DNA from: Bacteroidales bacterium
GTDB lineage: Bacteria; Bacteroidota; Bacteroidia; Bacteroidales; Muribaculaceae
Direction: 5' to 3'
Assembly (NCBI GenBank): GCA_004557565.1
Contig: SFGS01000006.1
Coordinates: forward strand, 1 to 64,000
Length of the DNA stretch: 64,000 nucleotides
The position numbers were made by a program, and so were the translations under genes. Under the pieces are notes generated by a model. The model was not told the DNA's origin, did no database searches, and saw nothing but the letters and a program-made list of their open reading frames with translations. Each line of letters starts with the position of its first letter. Within the stretch, counting starts at the first letter, position 1. Positions 8,302-17,320 of the stretch are shown piece by piece.

Positions 8302-10839
8302 ATGAACAACGATCGAATTATTGAGATCAACATTGAAAACGAGATGAAGTCGTCGTACATCGACTATTCGATGTCGGTGATTGTTTCTCGTGCTCTCCCC
8401 GACATTCGAGACGGTTTCAAGCCTGTACACCGAAGAGTGCTCTACGGTATGAACAAGCTCGGCAACTTCTCAAATGTGCCTTACAAGAAGTCGGCACGTA
8501 TCGTCGGTGATGTGCTCGGTAAATATCACCCACACGGTGACTCTTCTGTTTATCTTGCAATGGTGCGTTTGGCTCAGGAATGGGCAATGCGTTATCCATT
8601 AGTAGATGGTCAAGGTAACTTTGGTTCTATCGACGGCGACAGCCCTGCAGCTATGCGTTACACCGAGGCCCGTTTGGCAAAGATGGGTGAGGAAATGATG
8701 CGCGACTTGGACGAAGACACCGTGGATTTCGACCCCAACTTCGACAACACCCTCGAAGAACCTCAAGTGCTTCCAACCCGATTCCCTAACTTGCTGGTGA
8801 ATGGCGGTAGCGGTATTGCGGTGGGTATGGCAACCAACATGCCACCTCACAACCTCACCGAGTCGATTAACGCGTGCTTGGCACTGCTCGAAAATCCAGA
8901 AATGGAGATTTCCGACTTGATGCAATTCATCAAAGCCCCCGACTTCCCAACAGGTGGTATCATCCATGGCTATCAGGGCGTGAGAGACGCATTTGAGACT
9001 GGACGCGGACGCGTGGTGATTCGTGCGAAAGCAGAAATCGAAACCGAAAACGACCGCGACAAGATTGTGGTGAGTGAAATTCCTTACAACGTGAACAAGC
9101 GTGAACTGATTGAGGCTATCGCTCGACTGGTGGAGGAAAAGAAGATTGAAGGCATCAGCAACATCAACGACGAAAGTGACCGCCAAGGTATGCGTATCGT
9201 GATTGATGTGAAGAAGGACCAGAATCCTAACGTGCTTCTCAATAAGCTCTATAAGATGACAGAATTGCAGTCGTCGTTCAGTGTTAATAATGTGTGTCTG
9301 GTGAATGGCCGACCACAAACCGTGAACTTGAAGCAAATTCTGCAACACTTCCTCGATCACCGTCACGAAGTGGTGATTCGTCGCACACGATTCCAGTTGA
9401 AGAAGGCACTCGACCGTGCTCACATTCTGGAGGGCTTGATTATCGCATCTGACCATATCGATGAGGTGATTCACATCATCCGCAGCAGTAAGAACACCGA
9501 CGAGGCACGTCAACGCCTGTCGGAACGCTTCGAACTCGATGATGCTCAGACTCGCGCTATCGTGGAAATGCGTCTGCGTCAGCTCACCAATCTTGAGCAA
9601 GACAAGCTCCGCGACGAGTTGGAAGAACTGCGCAAGCGTATCGCATTCTTGGAAGACATTCTCAACAATCCTGTCACTTGCCGCAAGGTGATTGAAGATG
9701 AATTGATTGAGGTGCGTGAAAAGTTTGGCGACGAGCGTAAGACCGAAATCGAGTATTCGGCTGAGGAAATGAACGCAGAGGACTTCTACGCCGACGACCC
9801 AATGATTATCACTATTTCTCACTTCGGTTATATTAAGCGTACGCCTCTCATTGAATATCGCACACAAGCTCGTGGTGGAGTGGGTGCAAAGGGCAGCGAA
9901 ACACGCGATGAAGACTTTATCGAGCGTGTGTTTGAAGCCACCAACCACAACTATATGCTATTCTTCACCGAGCAAGGTCGCTGCTATTGGCTCCGTGTGT
10001 TTGAGATTCCAGAAGGTTCGAAGAACTCAAAGGGCCGCGCTATTCAGAACCTGCTCAACCTTGGTCCAGATAATCGCGTTCAAGCCATTATCCGTGTCAC
10101 CAAGTTGAAAGACCCTGAATACAACGAATCGCACAATATCGTTTTCGCAACGAAGAATGGTGTGGTGAAGAAAACCGCATTGAAGGAATATTCGCGTCCA
10201 CGCACCAATGGTGTGATCGCTATCAACTTGCTTGAAAACGACCAACTCATCGACGCAGTATTGACTGAAGGCGACAGCGAAATCATTCTTGCCAACAAGA
10301 ATGGCCGTGCAATCCGCTTCAACGAAAACCAGGTTCGCAACATGGGCCGTCCATCAACGGGTGTGAAGGGTATGACCCTTGATGGTCCTGAAGATGGCAT
10401 CGTGGGTATGATTTGTATGCGTACAGGCGCCAACGACAATGTACTTGTGGTTTCCGAGAAGGGTATGGGCAAGCGTAGCGAACTCGACGACTACCGCATC
10501 ACTCACCGTGGCGGTAAGGGCGTGAAGACAATGAACATCACCGACAAGACCGGTAAGCTTATTGCCATCAAGAACGTGAACGATGACAACGACCTCGTGA
10601 TTATCAACAAGTCGGGTATCATGATTCGTATGAAAGTGACCGACCTGCGAGTGATGGGCCGCAACACCCAGGGTGTTCGTCTTATCAATTTGGAGAAGAA
10701 GAACGACGAAATTGCATCGGTATGCAAGGTTCAAACCCAACCAGAGGTTGACGAAGACATCAATATTGATGATATAGAAAATAATGTTCCAGAAGTGGAC
10801 AACGAAACAGAAAACAACAATACAGATAATAACGAATAA
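8302..10839 (+). CDS. gyrA: DNA gyrase subunit A
   Basis: Subunit A of gyrase cuts and rejoins DNA during ATP-driven negative supercoiling. The catalytic tyrosine is Tyr120 in AAMRYTEARL. The quinolone pocket reads HPHGDSSVYLAM: Ser81 is the counterpart of E. coli Ser83, while Leu85 replaces the usual acidic residue at position 87. The C-terminal beta-pinwheel contains QARGGVGAKG, a relaxed GyrA box, and ends in an acidic Asp/Glu/Asn-rich tail. Length 845 aa is normal. No promoter or terminator is seen before the next gene 25 bases away, so co-transcription is likely. Confidence 0.96.
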   Translation: MNNDRIIEINIENEMKSSYIDYSMSVIVSRALPDIRDGFKPVHRRVLYGMNKLGNFSNVPYKKSARIVGDVLGKYHPHGDSSVYLAMVRLAQEWAMRYPLVDGQGNFGSIDGDSPAAMRYTEARLAKMGEEMMRDLDEDTVDFDPNFDNTLEEPQVLPTRFPNLLVNGGSGIAVGMATNMPPHNLTESINACLALLENPEMEISDLMQFIKAPDFPTGGIIHGYQGVRDAFETGRGRVVIRAKAEIETENDRDKIVVSEIPYNVNKRELIEAIARLVEEKKIEGISNINDESDRQGMRIVIDVKKDQNPNVLLNKLYKMTELQSSFSVNNVCLVNGRPQTVNLKQILQHFLDHRHEVVIRRTRFQLKKALDRAHILEGLIIASDHIDEVIHIIRSSKNTDEARQRLSERFELDDAQTRAIVEMRLRQLTNLEQDKLRDELEELRKRIAFLEDILNNPVTCRKVIEDELIEVREKFGDERKTEIEYSAEEMNAEDFYADDPMIITISHFGYIKRTPLIEYRTQARGGVGAKGSETRDEDFIERVFEATNHNYMLFFTEQGRCYWLRVFEIPEGSKNSKGRAIQNLLNLGPDNRVQAIIRVTKLKDPEYNESHNIVFATKNGVVKKTALKEYSRPRTNGVIAINLLENDQLIDAVLTEGDSEIILANKNGRAIRFNENQVRNMGRPSTGVKGMTLDGPEDGIVGMICMRTGANDNVLVVSEKGMGKRSELDDYRITHRGGKGVKTMNITDKTGKLIAIKNVNDDNDLVIINKSGIMIRMKVTDLRVMGRNTQGVRLINLEKKNDEIASVCKVQTQPEVDEDINIDDIENNVPEVDNETENNNTDNNE

Positions 10840-10864
10840 CTATTAATTTTTTAATATTTGAATT

Positions 10865-11929
10865 ATGAAGAAAACAATTATGCTCTTAGCAAGTGCATTG
10901 ATGCTGGCGGGTTCAGCATCTGCACAAAACACTGCAGAATCGCTCTTCAAATCAGGTAAGGCTGCTTTTGAAGCTTATGACAAGGATTTGGGTACTATGC
11001 AATTGAGTCCAGACAAAGTGGACAAAGACCAAATGGCTGCAAACCTTCTCAAGGGTTTTGCTGACTTCCAGGAAGCTCTTCCACTCGACTCTGTAAAGAA
11101 GCTCAACAAGGATGGTTCTTTGAAGAAAATCGAAACTAAATATTCAAAGAAGATTGTTCCTATCTTGTGCGCTCACATCGGTGACTTGCTCACAGTAGGT
11201 GACAACTACTACCAAGCACAAAAGAATGCAGAAGCTTCTGCTGTGTATGGTAAATACTGCCAATTGATTAAATCGCCAATGGCTATCGAAAACAAGGTTG
11301 TACAACCTGCCGATACCATTATGGGTCAAATCTACTTCATGAAGGGTCTTTGCGACTACAACATGAATTCCGATATGGACGCTTTCGCAGCATTTGGCGA
11401 AGCAATGAAGTATGGCTTCACCGGTAAGCTCTTTGGTGTGAACACTGGCGACTACAAGGCTGCAAGTTTGGCTCGCTACCTTCAAACTATTCTCGACAAG
11501 AAGGAATATGCAAAAGCATACACTCTTCTCGAAGGTGCTATCGCTGCTGAACCAGCTAACGCAACTTACCAATGCATGCTTGGCGACGTTTACACTAACG
11601 ACACCACCAAGACTGCTGATGAAGCTGTCGCTGCTTACAAGAAAGCTATTGAATTGAATCCAAAATATCCTGACGCACTCTACAGAGCTGGTCACGGTCT
11701 TTGGAAGAAGGTTCAAGACTATCTGCAATCTCACCCAGATGCAACCAACGAACAAGCTGCTCCAGTGGTAATTCCATTGTATGAAGAAGCACTTGGCTAT
11801 CTTGAAAGAGCTAAAGAAAATGGTCAAACTGGCACTGAAGCTTTCATCGACAACATCAAGTACGGTTTGAACATCTTGAAGCCAAAGGCTCAACCGGCAG
11901 AGGCTGCAGCTCCAGCTCAACAAAAATAA
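10865..11929 (+). CDS. Secreted TPR-repeat protein
   Basis: A signal peptide (residues 1-20, ending ASAQ) precedes about 330 residues with tetratricopeptide-like helical pairs; the clearest repeat is near residues 225-265 (ADEAVAAYKKAIELNPKYPDALYRAG). The C-terminus is Ala/Gln-rich. Likely a periplasmic scaffold or adaptor, partner unknown. It follows gyrA closely and is paralogous in organisation to the next gene. From memory, a TPR gene downstream of gyrA is common in Bacteroidales. Confidence 0.85.
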   Translation: MKKTIMLLASALMLAGSASAQNTAESLFKSGKAAFEAYDKDLGTMQLSPDKVDKDQMAANLLKGFADFQEALPLDSVKKLNKDGSLKKIETKYSKKIVPILCAHIGDLLTVGDNYYQAQKNAEASAVYGKYCQLIKSPMAIENKVVQPADTIMGQIYFMKGLCDYNMNSDMDAFAAFGEAMKYGFTGKLFGVNTGDYKAASLARYLQTILDKKEYAKAYTLLEGAIAAEPANATYQCMLGDVYTNDTTKTADEAVAAYKKAIELNPKYPDALYRAGHGLWKKVQDYLQSHPDATNEQAAPVVIPLYEEALGYLERAKENGQTGTEAFIDNIKYGLNILKPKAQPAEAAAPAQQK

Positions 11930-11979
11930 TGTTGTGCAACGAGATACAATAAATTAATTATTAAATAAATTTTTATAAG

Positions 11980-12021
11980 CGCTGTGCAGACCAAAAAATA
12001 GTGTGGACTGCGCAGCGTTTT
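11980..12021 (+). terminator. Intrinsic terminator after first TPR gene
   Basis: CGCTGTGCAG (11980-11989) pairs with CTGCGCAGCG (12008-12017) with one G-T wobble, followed by TTTTA. It separates the two TPR genes, so the second may depend on readthrough or its own promoter. Confidence 0.65.
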
Positions 12022-12046
12022 ACCTAAAAAAAAGAATCATTCGCAG

Positions 12047-13303
12047 ATGAAGTATCGTTATTTTTTATCACTTGCTTTGATGGCTTTTTTTGCTTTTTCG
12101 CCAGTGAATGCGCAGAAGCGCACATTGGAAGAAGTGAAGAAAAGTATTGGTGACCTGTCTGCTGATTTGAAAGCCTATAAAAATGCACAGGCGAAACTGA
12201 AACCGGCACTCACCAACGAGGCAACGCAAGACCTTGCCGAAACATGGTGGCTGGCTGCACGGGTAGAGTTTGGCATCTACGACAAGAATCGTGTGAATAA
12301 ATCAGTGGGCAACTCATTCGACGTGAAAGAAATGGGTAATGCACTGGTGAGTGGTTATGACTATTGCCAAAAAGCACTGAAATTAGACACTATTTTGGAA
12401 ACCAATCGCGATGGCACTCCGAAAATTGACAAAGCCACACAGAAACAGAAAGTGAAAACCAAATTCTCAAAAGAGATTTGGCACAAAATGATGGGATATG
12501 TGGTTGACTACAGTGCTGCTGGAGCCGATTTGTATAAGGCGAAAGACATGGAAAATGCTTACAAGCTTTGGGGCATTTATTACAACTTGGTGACCACTCC
12601 GCAGCAAATTGTGAAACACAAAGTTGACCCCGACACTGTAATCGGAGAAATGCGTTATTTCCAAGCCATGGCGGCGGTCCAACTTAAAAAACTTAGAGAA
12701 GCGCACGACCTGTTCACCCAAGCACGCTCGTTGGGTGTGGTGAAGAAAAGCGCATTCGACCACGATATTAATGTGCTCCACCAGCTTGGCGACACAGCCA
12801 CGATGGTGAAAGTGACGAAAGAGGCTTATCAGCTTTACGGAAAGCAAGATGTGCGATATATGCGCATCATGATCAACGACTGCATTTATCATGGTAAAAT
12901 GAATGAGGCAGAGGTGATGCTTGACCAGGCTATACTGATGGACTCGCTCAACGCCAATTATTACACCATAAAAGGACAGATAGTGGAGTCGCGCTCCAGC
13001 TATATGCAAGCACGTCCATATTATATCAGGGCTGTAGAACTTATGCCTGATGATTATCAAACCAACTTCGATGCTGGCAGGTGCTACTATCTTGAGGCGT
13101 TGAAATACATTCAAGACAATCCGAAAAAATCGAACGCAAAGCTCTCGAAGGAACTGACGCCGATATTCGACAAGGCAAAGGAATATTTGGAAAAGGCGTT
13201 CCAAATCAACCATGACAGCGTGGATGCGAGAAGCATACTCCGCGACATCTACTACAGGCTGAACGACGGCGAAAAACTCGACAAACTGGAGCGAGGCTTA
13301 TAA
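12047..13303 (+). CDS. Secreted TPR-repeat protein
   Basis: The 418-residue product has a signal peptide (residues 1-22, ending PVNAQ) and helical repeats over the rest, including a recognisable TPR stretch at about residues 300-400 (YYTIKGQIVESRSSYMQARPYYIRAVELMP is the core region). It resembles the preceding gene in length, signal sequence and a shared KFSKEI/KYSKKI segment, suggesting an ancient tandem duplication. Periplasmic location is inferred; the specific role is unknown. Confidence 0.82.
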   Translation: MKYRYFLSLALMAFFAFSPVNAQKRTLEEVKKSIGDLSADLKAYKNAQAKLKPALTNEATQDLAETWWLAARVEFGIYDKNRVNKSVGNSFDVKEMGNALVSGYDYCQKALKLDTILETNRDGTPKIDKATQKQKVKTKFSKEIWHKMMGYVVDYSAAGADLYKAKDMENAYKLWGIYYNLVTTPQQIVKHKVDPDTVIGEMRYFQAMAAVQLKKLREAHDLFTQARSLGVVKKSAFDHDINVLHQLGDTATMVKVTKEAYQLYGKQDVRYMRIMINDCIYHGKMNEAEVMLDQAILMDSLNANYYTIKGQIVESRSSYMQARPYYIRAVELMPDDYQTNFDAGRCYYLEALKYIQDNPKKSNAKLSKELTPIFDKAKEYLEKAFQINHDSVDARSILRDIYYRLNDGEKLDKLERGL

Positions 13304-13326
13304 TCGGTTAAATATTAGAAAAACAA

Positions 13327-13360
13327 AAGGCGGTTACTTCTCTGTTGAGGTAACCGCCTT
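13327..13360. terminator. Bidirectional terminator
   Basis: AAGGCGGTTAC (13327-13337) and GTAACCGCCTT (13350-13360) form a perfect 11-bp stem between the convergent TPR gene and lpxA. A-rich sequence lies to the left and AT-rich sequence to the right. Confidence 0.75.
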
Positions 13361-13382
13361 ATATATTAAATAATGTGTGGAA

Positions 13383-14159
13383 TTACACTTTGCGAACGAT
13401 GCCGCGAGGTGAATTTTTCACGAAGTCAACAATGATGTCGCGTTCAGCCGAAACTGGCATTTCTGCCTCAATCTTTGCGATAGCGTCGCGGAAGTTGAGT
13501 TCAGAGAAATACAGCGCTCGATACACATTGTTGATAGTTTCGATTTGCTCTTGGGTGTAACCTCTACGGTTAAGGCCCACGGAATTGATGCCCATGTAAG
13601 AGATGGGTTGACGGCCAATCATTGCGTAAGGAGGAATATCCTTGTTCACTTGCGAGCCACCTTGAATCATCACGTGAGGACCAATGTGGGTGAATTGGTG
13701 CACGAGAGTGCCGCCACCAATGATTGCCCAGTCTTCAACCACCACTTCGCCAGCGAGCTGAACGGCGTTCGACATGATGATGCGGTCGTGCAACACACAG
13801 TCGTGCGCCACGTGGCAGTATGCCATAATCAGGCAGTTGCTGCCTACCACGGTTTTTCCTCGTGAAGCGGTACCGCGGTGGATAGTCACAAACTCGCGAA
13901 TGCTGGTGTTGTCGCCAATGATAGCTAAAGTTTCCTCTCCTTTAAATTTGAGGTCTTGGGGAATGTCGCTAATCACTGCGCCAGAGTGTATGTGGCAATT
14001 TTTACCGATTCTTGCGCCAGAGTGAATGGTCACGTTGCTGTCGATGACGGTGCCATCGCCAATTTCAACATTTCCGTCGATAGTGACAAATGGACCGATT
14101 TTCACATTCTCGCCAATCTTTGCACTTGGATCAATTACGGCAAAGGGGTATTGTTCCAT
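13383..14159 (-). CDS. lpxA: UDP-N-acetylglucosamine acyltransferase
   Basis: LpxA makes the first acyl transfer of lipid A synthesis, moving a 3-hydroxyacyl chain from ACP to the 3-OH of UDP-GlcNAc in the cytoplasm. The first two-thirds is a left-handed beta-helix of hexapeptide repeats starting at IDPSAKIGENVKIGPF, with the catalytic His in the CHVAHDC segment, then the helical C-terminal region. Length 258 aa is standard. It is the last gene of an lpxD-lpxC/fabZ-lpxA operon on the minus strand. Confidence 0.96.
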   Translation of the reverse strand: MEQYPFAVIDPSAKIGENVKIGPFVTIDGNVEIGDGTVIDSNVTIHSGARIGKNCHIHSGAVISDIPQDLKFKGEETLAIIGDNTSIREFVTIHRGTASRGKTVVGSNCLIMAYCHVAHDCVLHDRIIMSNAVQLAGEVVVEDWAIIGGGTLVHQFTHIGPHVMIQGGSQVNKDIPPYAMIGRQPISYMGINSVGLNRRGYTQEQIETINNVYRALYFSELNFRDAIAKIEAEMPVSAERDIIVDFVKNSPRGIVRKV

Positions 14160-14191
14160 ATTTCTTTTTATGATATAGTTTTTACTGTTAC

Positions 14192-15583
14192 TTATTTGTT
14201 TTTTACGATTTGCGCCATAAATTCAGCCTCCGATACAATTTTCTCGCCCACGAAAGCGTAACCCTTCATCACAGCACAGCCTCTACGGATAGGAGTGATG
14301 AATGAGAGGTGGAAAATGAGCGTGTCGCCAGGCACCACCTTTTGGCGGAACTTCACGTTGTCGATTTTCATGAAGTAGGTGGAGTAGCGTTCGGGGTCTT
14401 CCACTTGTGAGAGCACGAGCAAACCGCCCACTTGCGCCATTGCCTCAACCTGAAGCACGCCAGGCATAACAGGCTCTTCTGGGAAGTGACCTTGGAAGAA
14501 TGGCTCGTTTGAGGTGATATTTTTCACACCCACAATGTGGTTTTTACCCATTTCAATCACCTTGTCAACCAACTGCATTGGGTAGCGGTGTGGAAGCATA
14601 CGGCGAATGTCGTTGATGCCGAATATTGGTTCCTTGTTAGGGTCGTAGCTTGGGGCTTGCACATTTTGGTAACGAAGCTCCTTGCGGATTTTCTTTGCCA
14701 AAGTGGTGTTGATGGTGTGCCCAGGCTTTGTAGCCACGATGCGACCTTTCAACGGACGGCCAATCAAAGAAAGGTCGCCGAGAAGGTCGAGCAGTTTGTG
14801 GCGTGCTGGCTCATTCTTATATACCAAAGGCTTGTTGTTGAGATAGCCCAACTCGCTCACTTGCTTGCGTGGCACGTTCATCAGGTCGGCAAGACGGTCG
14901 AGGTCTTCTTTCGGCATTTCCTTATCGTGGATAACGATAGCGTTGTCGAGGTCGCCACCTTTAATGAGGTTCATTTGCAGCAAAGGAAGGATTTCGCGAA
15001 CGAAAACGAATGTGCGGCTTGCCGCAATCTCACTCTTGAAAGCCGACACATGCTCAAGCGATGCAAACTGATTGCTCAAAACTGGCGAATTAAATTCAAT
15101 CATCACGTCCATCGACAGTTCATCGTCGGGGAGGACAATCAAAGAAGAACCGGTTTCGGGGTCAAAAACCTTGATACGCTTCTTCACCACATAGTATTCC
15201 TTTTCCTCTTCTTGCTCTTGAATGCCTACTTCTTCAATTTTATTGCAGTAGATGATTGCGCTACCGTCGAGAATTGGGAGTTCGGCTGCATCCACCTCAA
15301 TCAAGCAGTTGTCGATGCCGGCAGTGTAGAGGGCTGCCAATGCGTGCTCGATGGTGCTCACCTTTACATTCTTGTCGGCTTTGCTCGAAACCACAGTGCC
15401 ACGGGTTGTTTCGGTCACGTTTTCGGCAAGGGCTTCAATGATAGGCTCGCCTTCCAAGTCGATGCGCTTAATTCTGTATCCTGTGTTCACCTCGGCAGGT
15501 TTGAAAGTGGCAGTCACATGCACACCTGTATGCAATCCCTTGCCGCTAACGGAGAACTCGCTTTTTAATGTTTTTTGTTTCAT
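14192..15583 (-). CDS. lpxC/fabZ: Bifunctional LpxC deacetylase / FabZ dehydratase
   Basis: This is a fusion of two enzymes. Residues 1 to about 300 are LpxC, the zinc-dependent UDP-3-O-acyl-GlcNAc deacetylase that commits flux to lipid A (SGKGLHTG at 13-20, zinc-site TIEHALAAL with His80, and the HKLLDLLGD motif). Residues from about 315 are FabZ, the 3-hydroxyacyl-ACP dehydratase (catalytic His in MLPHRYPMQLVD; GHFPEEPVMPG with the catalytic Glu nearby). Such fusion is typical of Bacteroidota. ATG at 15583 (MKQKTL, 463 aa) fits the family; a longer frame to 15628 would overlap lpxD. Confidence 0.95.
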   Translation of the reverse strand: MKQKTLKSEFSVSGKGLHTGVHVTATFKPAEVNTGYRIKRIDLEGEPIIEALAENVTETTRGTVVSSKADKNVKVSTIEHALAALYTAGIDNCLIEVDAAELPILDGSAIIYCNKIEEVGIQEQEEEKEYYVVKKRIKVFDPETGSSLIVLPDDELSMDVMIEFNSPVLSNQFASLEHVSAFKSEIAASRTFVFVREILPLLQMNLIKGGDLDNAIVIHDKEMPKEDLDRLADLMNVPRKQVSELGYLNNKPLVYKNEPARHKLLDLLGDLSLIGRPLKGRIVATKPGHTINTTLAKKIRKELRYQNVQAPSYDPNKEPIFGINDIRRMLPHRYPMQLVDKVIEMGKNHIVGVKNITSNEPFFQGHFPEEPVMPGVLQVEAMAQVGGLLVLSQVEDPERYSTYFMKIDNVKFRQKVVPGDTLIFHLSFITPIRRGCAVMKGYAFVGEKIVSEAEFMAQIVKNK

Positions 15584-15605
15584 TAAATATATCTTGAATT
15601 TTTTA

Positions 15606-16640
15606 TTAGTCTTTTTGAAGAGCCTCAATGTCTTTCTTAATTGCGCTCACATCGCTGAATAACGATGGCAGACGCTTGAGGTAAACTTGTGTGCGCGCAA
15701 AGTCGAGCACGTTGATGGCAGGTGAGCCAAGCACACGCTGCTTTGAACCGATGCTGTTAGGAATACCAGATTGTGCACCGATGCCGTTTTGGTCGCCCAC
15801 AGTGATGTGACCTGCGAAACCAACCTGTCCGCCCACCATATTGTGTTTGCCAATCTTGGTAGAACCAGCTACACCCACTTGAGCAGCCATCACGGTGTTT
15901 TCGCCGATTTCCACATTGTGACCAATCTGGATAAGGTTGTCGAGTTTTGCGCCTTGCTTGATGACGGTGGCACCCATGGTGGCGCGGTCGATGGTGGTGT
16001 TGGCACCGATTTCCACATCGTCTTCAAGAATCACGATGCCGATTTGAGAGATTTTCTCGTAAGTGCCGTCTTCCTTTGGAGCGAAGCCGAAGCCGTCGGC
16101 ACCGATAGTGGCACCACCGTGCACGATGCAGCGGTTGCCAATCTTACAGCCGTGATACACCTTCACGCCAGGGTAGAGGATTACGTTGTCGCCAATGGTC
16201 ACATCGTCGCCCACATACACTTGTGGATAAATTTTCACGCCTTTACCCAATTTCACACGCTTGCCGATATAGGCAAACGCACCCACATAGGCTTTTTCAT
16301 CAACCTCAACACCTTCACTGATGAAGCAAGGCTGCTCGATGCCCACTTTCTCAGGAGCTTGAGCGCTGACCATGTTGAGCAGGTCGGCGAGAGTCTTGTA
16401 AGGGTCTTCCACTCTGATGAGTGTGGCGCTAATGGGCTTCTCTGGTTGGAAGTCGTTTCGCACCAGCACAGCAGAAGCCTTGGTGGTGTAGATGAAGTGA
16501 GTATATTTTACGTTAGCCAAAAAGGTTAAGCAACCTTCAGTGGCTTCTTCAATTTTAGAGTAGTTGTTGATACGTACTGAAGCATCGCCATCCACAGTTC
16601 CGTGGACCATGGCCGCGAGCTGAGCAACTGTTATTTCCAT
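15606..16640 (-). CDS. lpxD: UDP-3-O-acylglucosamine N-acyltransferase
   Basis: LpxD catalyses the third step of lipid A synthesis, N-acylation of the deacetylated sugar nucleotide. The N-terminal uridine-binding domain spans residues 1 to about 100; hexapeptide repeats follow from about 110 to 300 (VGAFAYIGKRVKLGKGVKIYP is the style), with the catalytic His in QIGHNVEIG, and a short helical C-terminus closes the protein. Length 344 aa is normal. First gene of the operon, 22 bases before lpxC/fabZ. Confidence 0.95.
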   Translation of the reverse strand: MEITVAQLAAMVHGTVDGDASVRINNYSKIEEATEGCLTFLANVKYTHFIYTTKASAVLVRNDFQPEKPISATLIRVEDPYKTLADLLNMVSAQAPEKVGIEQPCFISEGVEVDEKAYVGAFAYIGKRVKLGKGVKIYPQVYVGDDVTIGDNVILYPGVKVYHGCKIGNRCIVHGGATIGADGFGFAPKEDGTYEKISQIGIVILEDDVEIGANTTIDRATMGATVIKQGAKLDNLIQIGHNVEIGENTVMAAQVGVAGSTKIGKHNMVGGQVGFAGHITVGDQNGIGAQSGIPNSIGSKQRVLGSPAINVLDFARTQVYLKRLPSLFSDVSAIKKDIEALQKD

Positions 16641-16680
16641 TATAATTTTAATTCTTTATAAACAATGTGTAAATATTCTG

Positions 16681-16711
16681 CAAATTTCCGAAAAAAAAGC
16701 GGTATGAGCAA
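16681..16711 (-). promoter_or_regulatory. Candidate lpxD operon promoter
   Basis: On the minus strand, TTG (complement of 16709-16711), a 20-base gap and GAAATTTG (complement of 16681-16688) match 10 of 11 bases of the Bacteroides consensus. Confidence 0.5.
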
Positions 16712-16812
16712 GCAATATCGAGAAAAAACGCCCAAATCCTATCCAATAATGGCTATTTTATCAAGGAGTATGATTGCCGTTAAAAATATTTTCCTATGTT
16801 TGTAATATTTCT

Positions 16813-16820
16813 TATCTTTG
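16813..16820 (+). promoter_or_regulatory. -7 box for the Fur-purA operon
   Basis: TATCTTTG matches TAnnTTTG; no well-spaced TTG is seen. Because it lies inside the longest possible Fur reading frame, it argues for translation starting at 16838 with a leader of about 10 nt. Confidence 0.6.
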
Positions 16821-16837
16821 TAGAGATATTTTTAGCT

Positions 16838-17320
16838 ATGAGCGACGTGTTGAATAATAGCGCCATTGTCAAGAACTTCAGTAATTTTCTGGAGAAGGGC
16901 AATTATAGGAAAACCCCAGAAAGGTTTGCCGTTTTAAGCAAGGCACTTGCGTTTAACAAACCTTTCACAGCAGAGCAGTTATGTCAACAGCTTCAATCCG
17001 ATGCGTTTAAGGTGAGTCAATCCACGGTGTATAGCAATTTGGAGTTGCTTACCAAAGCAGGCATTCTTTGCAGGTTTTTCAATGAAGGACTGCAAAAACT
17101 GCAATTCACCCGCATAAGCGAGGTGAAATTCATTCACCTGGTGTGTTTGGACTGTGGAAAGGTGAAAACCGTTAAGGATCTGGCGTTAGCGGAAGAGCTT
17201 CATGCCAAGCGCTATGCCGCATTTAGCGAGCAATATCGAATTATGTGTGTTAACGGACTGTGTAACACCTGTGCAAGAAACAAGAAAAAACAAAATATAA
17301 AAACAAAAAAGGAATTATGA
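16838..17320 (+). CDS. Fur-family transcriptional regulator
   Basis: The product (160 aa from ATG 16838) has an N-terminal winged-helix domain (KTPERFAVLSKAL, QSTVYSNLELLTKAGIL) and a C-terminal metal/dimerisation domain with two CxxC pairs (CLDCGK and CNTCAR) for a structural zinc. The family includes Fur, Zur and PerR; which metal or signal this one senses cannot be told from the sequence. Its stop overlaps the purA start (ATGA), so the two are translationally coupled. The adjacency with purA is, as I recall, common in Bacteroidales. Confidence 0.9.
   Translation: MSDVLNNSAIVKNFSNFLEKGNYRKTPERFAVLSKALAFNKPFTAEQLCQQLQSDAFKVSQSTVYSNLELLTKAGILCRFFNEGLQKLQFTRISEVKFIHLVCLDCGKVKTVKDLALAEELHAKRYAAFSEQYRIMCVNGLCNTCARNKKKQNIKTKKEL

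Noticed and set aside
8599..9948. 449-aa minus-strand frame opposite gyrA
   Set aside because: Antisense shadow caused by codon bias of gyrA; no domain or signal is visible.
14537..15568. 343-aa plus-strand frame opposite lpxC/fabZ
   Set aside because: Shadow of a conserved essential gene with no recognisable family.
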